NCBI RefSeq assembly: GCF_032670585.1
Contig: NZ_JAVQHL010000001.1
Location: forward strand, 496,001-560,000
Direction of reading: 5' to 3'
DNA length: 64,000 bases
Source of the DNA: Ostreiculturibacter nitratireducens
GTDB taxonomy: Bacteria > Pseudomonadota > Alphaproteobacteria > Rhodobacterales > Rhodobacteraceae
Part shown: positions 59,617 to 64,000 of the stretch, in pieces
How positions within the stretch are numbered: the stretch's first letter is position 1
How the letters are laid out: each line of letters opens with the position of its first letter
Notes under the pieces: model-generated
Seen by the model: the letters and a program-made list of their open reading frames with translations, nothing else
Database searches by the model: none
Told to the model about the DNA's origin: nothing
Made by a program: the position numbers and the translations under genes

Positions 59617-60747
59617 CTAGACGTCGCCGGCCGCGGCCTTGACCTCGGCGCGGACGCTGTCGGTGCTCGCCGCAGCGAGGTGGTCTTCATACCAAAGGTC
59701 GTGGTGTTCCTTGGCCCAGTTCTCGTCGACCGTGCCGCGCGTCATGCCTTCAAGCGCGCCCTCCATCCCGATCGTGCCGAGGTAGATGTGGCCCATGCCG
59801 AAGGCAATGAAGGCCAGCGCCGCGACCGCATGGACCACGGTGGCTATCTGCAAGAGCGCGCGTTCGGGCGGTACGGAGGGATCCACCTGTTCGGCGAAGA
59901 CCGGCAGGTGGTTGGGAAAGAGCATCAGTATCCCGGAAACCGAAAGTGCGATCCCGCAGAGCGTAGCCCACCAAAACCACGATTTCTCGCCGAAATTGTA
60001 GCGCCCGGAGCTCGCGTGTCCGCCCAGCAGCCCGCCGCCCTTGAACGCCCATTTCAGATCGACCCAGCGATAGCCGTTGCCCCGCACGAAGGTGACGAAG
60101 AGCGCGACGATAGACAGGATGAAGAGCGGCCCGAAAAGGTTGTGGCCCTGCATCGAGGCGCTGGCCAGAAGGGCGAAGGCATCGGCACCGATGACCGGAA
60201 TCAGAAGCGGCCGACCGAAGAGGATGATCAGGCCGCTCACGCCAAGCAGGACGAAGAGGATCGCGGTGAACCAGTGCACCACCCTCTCAACCAGGGAAAA
60301 TCGGGGTATGACCCGGCCGGAGCGGCCTCCCTTGATCTTGATCCTCCCCCGCACGACGAAGAAGACGGCGAGAATGCCCAGCACTGCCAGAAGCACCTGA
60401 CCGCCGTAGGGTATGACCCATTGCAGGCGCAGAAGCCGCCAGTCCTCGCCCTGGGACTGGATCAGCGTCGCCGCGTTGGGATCGGGGATCGTGGCCGTAC
60501 CCTCCGCACCGAGGCGGATGTCATGCCAGATCTCCCCATCGGACCGGTTCCCCAGGACGCCACCCCGGAAATCAGGGCCAAGCGGCACCTCGGATGTCGT
60601 CGCGGATTCGGGCGGACGCACGGAGCTTTGGGCCTGCGCTGCCCCCGGCAGGGACAAGGCCAGAAGGCCAAGGACCGCAAGAAGGACCGGGATCCGCCGG
60701 GCAGCGGCCCAAAGCGACCGCACGGACAGAATTCTCGGACTGGGCAT
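59617..60747 (-). CDS. fdhC: Formate dehydrogenase cytochrome b556 (gamma) subunit
   Basis: A 376-residue membrane protein. A signal-like N-terminus (LLAVLGLLALSLPGAAQAQ) precedes a periplasmic extension of about 80 residues and then the di-haem cytochrome b core with FSLVERVVHWFTAILFVLLG, ASMQGHNLFGPLF and IATVVHAVAALAFIAFGMGHIYLG; these carry the haem His. This is the FdnI/FdoI-type subunit anchoring the enzyme to the membrane and passing electrons to quinone. ATG at 60747 has GGGGAG upstream. 105 bp separate it from the beta subunit gene. Confidence 0.88.
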   Translation of the reverse strand: MPSPRILSVRSLWAAARRIPVLLAVLGLLALSLPGAAQAQSSVRPPESATTSEVPLGPDFRGGVLGNRSDGEIWHDIRLGAEGTATIPDPNAATLIQSQGEDWRLLRLQWVIPYGGQVLLAVLGILAVFFVVRGRIKIKGGRSGRVIPRFSLVERVVHWFTAILFVLLGVSGLIILFGRPLLIPVIGADAFALLASASMQGHNLFGPLFILSIVALFVTFVRGNGYRWVDLKWAFKGGGLLGGHASSGRYNFGEKSWFWWATLCGIALSVSGILMLFPNHLPVFAEQVDPSVPPERALLQIATVVHAVAALAFIAFGMGHIYLGTIGMEGALEGMTRGTVDENWAKEHHDLWYEDHLAAASTDSVRAEVKAAAGDV

Positions 60748-60852
60748 CAATTCACTCCCCAAACAGGTAAGGCGTGGGTTCCGGACACTGTGCCCGGAGT
60801 AGCCGGGGCGCAGATTGCGCCCCGGCCTTCCCGTCGAGGTTCCGCCGGCGGC

Positions 60853-61455
60853 TCAGCCGCCGCTCGGGTCCTTCGCCTGGTAGGCAGTGCCCCAGCCCCA
60901 GGCTCCGGCCCCGAAGCCGCGCGCCACGATGCGTTCGCGGTAGATCGTCGAGACCGTGTCGCCGTCGCCCGCGAGGAGCGCCTTGGTCGAGCACATTTCC
61001 GCGCAGATCGGCAGCTTGCCTTCGGACAGACGGTTGCGCCCGTACTTCTGGAACTCTTCGAGCGAACCATCGGCCTCCGGGCCGCCAGCACAGAAGGTGC
61101 ACTTGTCCATCTTGCCGCGCGAACCGAAGCTCGACGCCTGAGGATACTGCGGCGCGCCGAATGGGCAGGCGTAGAAGCAGTAGCCGCAACCGATGCACAG
61201 GTCCTTGCTGTGCAGCACGACGCCTTCCCCGGTCTGGTAGAAGCAGTCGACCGGGCAGACCGCCATGCAGGGCGCGTCCGAGCAGTGCATGCAGGCGACC
61301 GAGATCGACCGTTCCCCGGGCTTGCCGTCGTTGATGGTGACCACCCGACGACGGTTGATCCCCCAGGGAACCTCGTTCTCGTTCTTGCAGGCGGTGACGC
61401 AGGCGTTGCATTCGATGCAGCGTTCGGCGTCACAGAGGAATTTCATACGTGCCAT
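60853..61455 (-). CDS. fdhB: Formate dehydrogenase iron-sulfur (beta) subunit
   Basis: A 200-residue protein with four 4Fe-4S motifs in DMSO-reductase-family beta order: CIECNACVTACKNENEVPWG, CSDAPCMAVCPVDCF, CIGCGYCFYACPFGAPQYP and CTFCAGGPEAD-type with a later CAEMCSTKA. It carries electrons from the molybdenum subunit to the cytochrome b. It lies 15 bp downstream of the catalytic gene. Confidence 0.92.
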   Translation of the reverse strand: MARMKFLCDAERCIECNACVTACKNENEVPWGINRRRVVTINDGKPGERSISVACMHCSDAPCMAVCPVDCFYQTGEGVVLHSKDLCIGCGYCFYACPFGAPQYPQASSFGSRGKMDKCTFCAGGPEADGSLEEFQKYGRNRLSEGKLPICAEMCSTKALLAGDGDTVSTIYRERIVARGFGAGAWGWGTAYQAKDPSGG

Positions 61456-61470
61456 GATGTCGTTCCTCCC

Positions 61471-64000
61471 TTATGCCCGCTCGATCCGGCAGAGCGTACT
61501 CTTCGTTTCCTGCATCTGCGTGACCATGTCGTAGCCATAGGTCTGTGCAGTGTTGCAGGCCTCGCCCAGCACGATCGGGTCCGCACCCTCGGGATACCTG
61601 TCCCTCAGGTCCTCGCCCTGGAACTGGCCGCCGAAGTGGAACGGCGTGAAGACCACGCCGCGACCCACGCGCTCGGTCACCATCGCCGCGACCTTGATCT
61701 TGGCGCCCGACGGGCTGTGAAGCCAGACCATGTCGTGATCCTTGATGCCGAGGTTGTTGGCGTCGAAGGCATTGATTTCGACGAACATCTCCTGCTGAAG
61801 CTCGGCAAGCCACGGGTTCGACCGTGTCTCGTCGCCGCCGCCCTCGTATTCCACGAGACGCCCCGAGGTCATGACCAGCGGGAAGTCCTTGGAATAATCG
61901 GTCTTCTGGATCGACTCGAAGGCCGTTGGAAGGCGCCAGAACGTCATGTCGGCGATCGTCGGGTAATCGGCGACGAGCTGGCGGTCGGGCGCGTAGAGCG
62001 GCTCGCGGTGGAGCGGAACCGGGTCCGGGAAGGTCCAGACGACGGCGCGGGCCTTCGCGTTGCCGTAGGGCGCGCAGCCGTGCATGATCGCGACGCGCTG
62101 GATACCGCCCGAGAGGTCGATCTTCCAGTTCACGCCATCAAGCGCCTCCTGATCGTCGGAGCCGGCCACCATCCTGATCGCGGCCATTTCGTCTTCGGTC
62201 AGGTCCTTGTCCCAGCCGAGGCCTCGCAGCATCCCGTAGGTGAACTCGGGATAACCGTCCTCGATCTCGGACCCAACGGGCCAACTGTCCTCTGCAAGGA
62301 GGTTGTCGCCGTCGCGTTCGACCCCGAAGCGCGCGCGGAAGCCCATGCCACCCTTCGCCACCGGGATCGACGTGTCGTAGAGCACGGCGGACCCCGTATG
62401 CTTCATCTCCGGCGTGCCCCAGCACGGCCAGGGGAGACCGTAGAACTCGCCGTCATGCGGACCGCCGAGGGCCCTGAGGGTCGTCCTGTCGAAGGTGTGC
62501 TGATACTTCATGTGCGACTTCAGCCGCTCGGGCGACTGCCCGGTCATGCCGATCGTCCACATGCCGCGGTTCCACTCGCGGGTGATGTCCTCGACGTCGG
62601 GCTCGGCACCGTTGACCTTGATGTTGCGGAACATCCGGTCCGCGAAGCCGAACTTCTGCGCGAACAGATAGATGATCTCGTGGTCCACCTTCGATTCGAA
62701 GAGCGGATCGATCACCTTCTCGCGCCACTGGATCGAACGGTTCGAGGCGGTCACGGAGCCGTAGGTCTCGAACTGCGTGGAGGCCGGCAGCAGGAAGACG
62801 CCGTCCTGACGGTCCTGCAGCACCGCGGTCATCGTCGGATAGGGGTCGATGACGACCAGAAGGTCGAGCATTCCCATGGCCTTGCGCATCTCAGGCAGGC
62901 GGGTCTGCGAGTTCGGCGCATGGCCCCACATCACCATCACCTTGGTGTTGTCGGGCTGCTCGAGGTTCTCTTTCGCCTCGAGGACGCCATCGATCCAGCG
63001 CGACACCGGGATGCCGGTCTCGTTCATCATGGCCTTCGGCTTGCCGTCCTTGCCAGTCATCGTGGCGAAACGGCCCTTGAGCCAGTCGAGATCCTCTTCC
63101 CAGACCCGCGCCCAATGCGCGTAGGCGCCCGCTGTCAGGCCGAAGTAGCCCGGCAGCGTGTCGGCGAGAACGCCGAGGTCGGTCGCGCCCTGCACGTTGT
63201 CGTGACCGCGGAAGATGTTTGCGCCACCGCCAGACGTGCCGATGTTGCCAAGGGCGAGCTGAAGGATCGAATAGGCGCGGGTGTTGGACGAGCCGTTCGT
63301 GTGCTGTGTGCCGCCCATGCACCAGATCAGCGTGCCGGGGCGGTTGTTGGCCAGCGTCTGCGCGACGCGTTCAAGCTGCGACCCCGGAACACCGGTCACG
63401 CGCTCGACCTCGTCGGGCGTCCACTTGGCGACCTCGAGACGGATCTGGTCCATCCCCCAGACGCGGCGGCGGATGTATTCCTTGTCCTCCCAGCCGTTCT
63501 CGAAGATATGCCAGAGGATGCCCCAGACGAGCGCCACGTCCGTTCCCGGGCGGAAGCGGACGAATTCGTCCGCATGGGCCGCTGTCCGCGTGAAGCGCGG
63601 ATCGCACACGATGAGGGGTGCGTTGTTCTCCTCCTTCGCCTTCAGGAGATGCAGCAACGACACCGGATGCGCCTCGGCCGGGTTCGATCCGAAGAGGATG
63701 ATCGACCGGGAATTGTGGATGTCGTTGTAGGAGTTCGTCATCGCGCCGTAGCCCCAGGTGTTCGCAACACCTGCGACCGTGGTCGAATGGCAGATGCGCG
63801 CCTGGTGGTCGATGTTGTTCGTGCCCCAGTAGGCGGCGAACTTGCGAAGCAGGTAGGCCTGCTCGTTCGAATGCTTGGCCGATCCGAGCCAGTAGACGGA
63901 ATCCGGGCCCGAAGTCTCACGCACTTCGAGCATCTTGTCGCCGATCTCGTTGATCGCCTCTTCCCAGGAAACCTGCTGCCACTTGCCGCCGACAAGCTTC
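61471..64000 (-). CDS. fdhA: Formate dehydrogenase catalytic (alpha) subunit, Cys type, 5' end outside window
   Basis: The frame is open from the window end to the stop at 61471, about 842 visible residues, so the N-terminus with the first iron-sulfur cluster and any Tat signal is missing. The residue at the molybdenum/tungsten position is Cys, in ARICHSTTVAGVANTWGYGAM, where E. coli FdnG has selenocysteine. Other bis-MGD-binding segments are visible (SIILFGSNPAEAHPVSLLHLL, CMGGTQHTNGSSNTRAYSILQLALGN, DSWPVGSEIEDGYPEF). It oxidises formate to CO2 with the beta and gamma subunits, most probably with quinone as acceptor. Confidence 0.92.
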   Translation of the reverse strand, partial: KLVGGKWQQVSWEEAINEIGDKMLEVRETSGPDSVYWLGSAKHSNEQAYLLRKFAAYWGTNNIDHQARICHSTTVAGVANTWGYGAMTNSYNDIHNSRSIILFGSNPAEAHPVSLLHLLKAKEENNAPLIVCDPRFTRTAAHADEFVRFRPGTDVALVWGILWHIFENGWEDKEYIRRRVWGMDQIRLEVAKWTPDEVERVTGVPGSQLERVAQTLANNRPGTLIWCMGGTQHTNGSSNTRAYSILQLALGNIGTSGGGANIFRGHDNVQGATDLGVLADTLPGYFGLTAGAYAHWARVWEEDLDWLKGRFATMTGKDGKPKAMMNETGIPVSRWIDGVLEAKENLEQPDNTKVMVMWGHAPNSQTRLPEMRKAMGMLDLLVVIDPYPTMTAVLQDRQDGVFLLPASTQFETYGSVTASNRSIQWREKVIDPLFESKVDHEIIYLFAQKFGFADRMFRNIKVNGAEPDVEDITREWNRGMWTIGMTGQSPERLKSHMKYQHTFDRTTLRALGGPHDGEFYGLPWPCWGTPEMKHTGSAVLYDTSIPVAKGGMGFRARFGVERDGDNLLAEDSWPVGSEIEDGYPEFTYGMLRGLGWDKDLTEDEMAAIRMVAGSDDQEALDGVNWKIDLSGGIQRVAIMHGCAPYGNAKARAVVWTFPDPVPLHREPLYAPDRQLVADYPTIADMTFWRLPTAFESIQKTDYSKDFPLVMTSGRLVEYEGGGDETRSNPWLAELQQEMFVEINAFDANNLGIKDHDMVWLHSPSGAKIKVAAMVTERVGRGVVFTPFHFGGQFQGEDLRDRYPEGADPIVLGEACNTAQTYGYDMVTQMQETKSTLCRIERA

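Overview
The window is GC-rich DNA with dense, often overlapping genes. Its gene content (GcvT-fused dimethylglycine-dehydrogenase-like flavoproteins, a non-pyrrolysine MttB homologue, a betaine ABC transporter, RpiR regulators, a DmdA-like protein) points to an alphaproteobacterium, most likely Rhodobacteraceae (Roseobacter or Paracoccus type). This is inferred from gene families; there is no rRNA or other phylogenetic marker here. I saw no tRNA, CRISPR array, phage or insertion sequence.

Region A (1-15.5 kb) looks like a divergent locus for breakdown of a quaternary ammonium compound. The minus strand runs rpiR regulator, Rieske oxygenase with the betaine-type bridging Glu, zinc alcohol dehydrogenase, aldehyde dehydrogenase, carboxymuconolactone-decarboxylase-like protein, LOG-family protein, iron alcohol dehydrogenase. 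The plus strand runs a DMGDH-like FAD/GcvT protein, a quinone-oxidoreductase-like dehydrogenase, three tandem enolase-superfamily racemase-like paralogues and a class III aminotransferase. Region B (15.6-19 kb) holds two glycosyltransferases and two sulfotransferases. Region C (19.2-28.7 kb) is a second methylated-amine locus: LysR, MttB homologue, second DMGDH-like protein, second RpiR regulator and a three-gene glycine-betaine-type ABC importer. A 10-base motif (TTTGTRCGCT) lies upstream of genes in both A and C and may be a shared operator element.

Region D (28.7-40.6 kb) is a mosaic of short units, each with its own LysR regulator: FrhB-like protein / sulfotransferase / maleate-isomerase-like protein; a small YdhR-like monooxygenase; MFS transporter plus MaoC-like protein; a DmdA-like aminomethyltransferase followed by a crotonase; a GYD-domain protein. 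Region E (40.6-44 kb) is a NarL-type two-component system convergent with two secreted proteins carrying long aspartate runs. Region F (44.1-51.2 kb) is a myo-inositol catabolic locus: iolC-iolB-aldolase on one strand, dehydrogenase-iolE-dehydrogenase on the other, a LacI regulator, and a perfect 16-bp palindrome between the divergent arms. iolD and iolA are not in the window.

Region G (51.2-64 kb) is a formate dehydrogenase supercluster. The catalytic subunit (Cys type, cut by the window end), iron-sulfur and cytochrome b subunits are followed by a NarI-like cytochrome b, an HdrD-like CCG-domain protein, three poorly characterised proteins (DUF6494, a degenerate lipoate/biotin-ligase-like protein, DUF6352), then a divergent multi-cluster ferredoxin, DUF3305, DUF3306 and an Mrp/ApbC ATPase. 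This set of uncharacterised proteins and the enolase triplet of region A are the two places most likely to hold undescribed biology.
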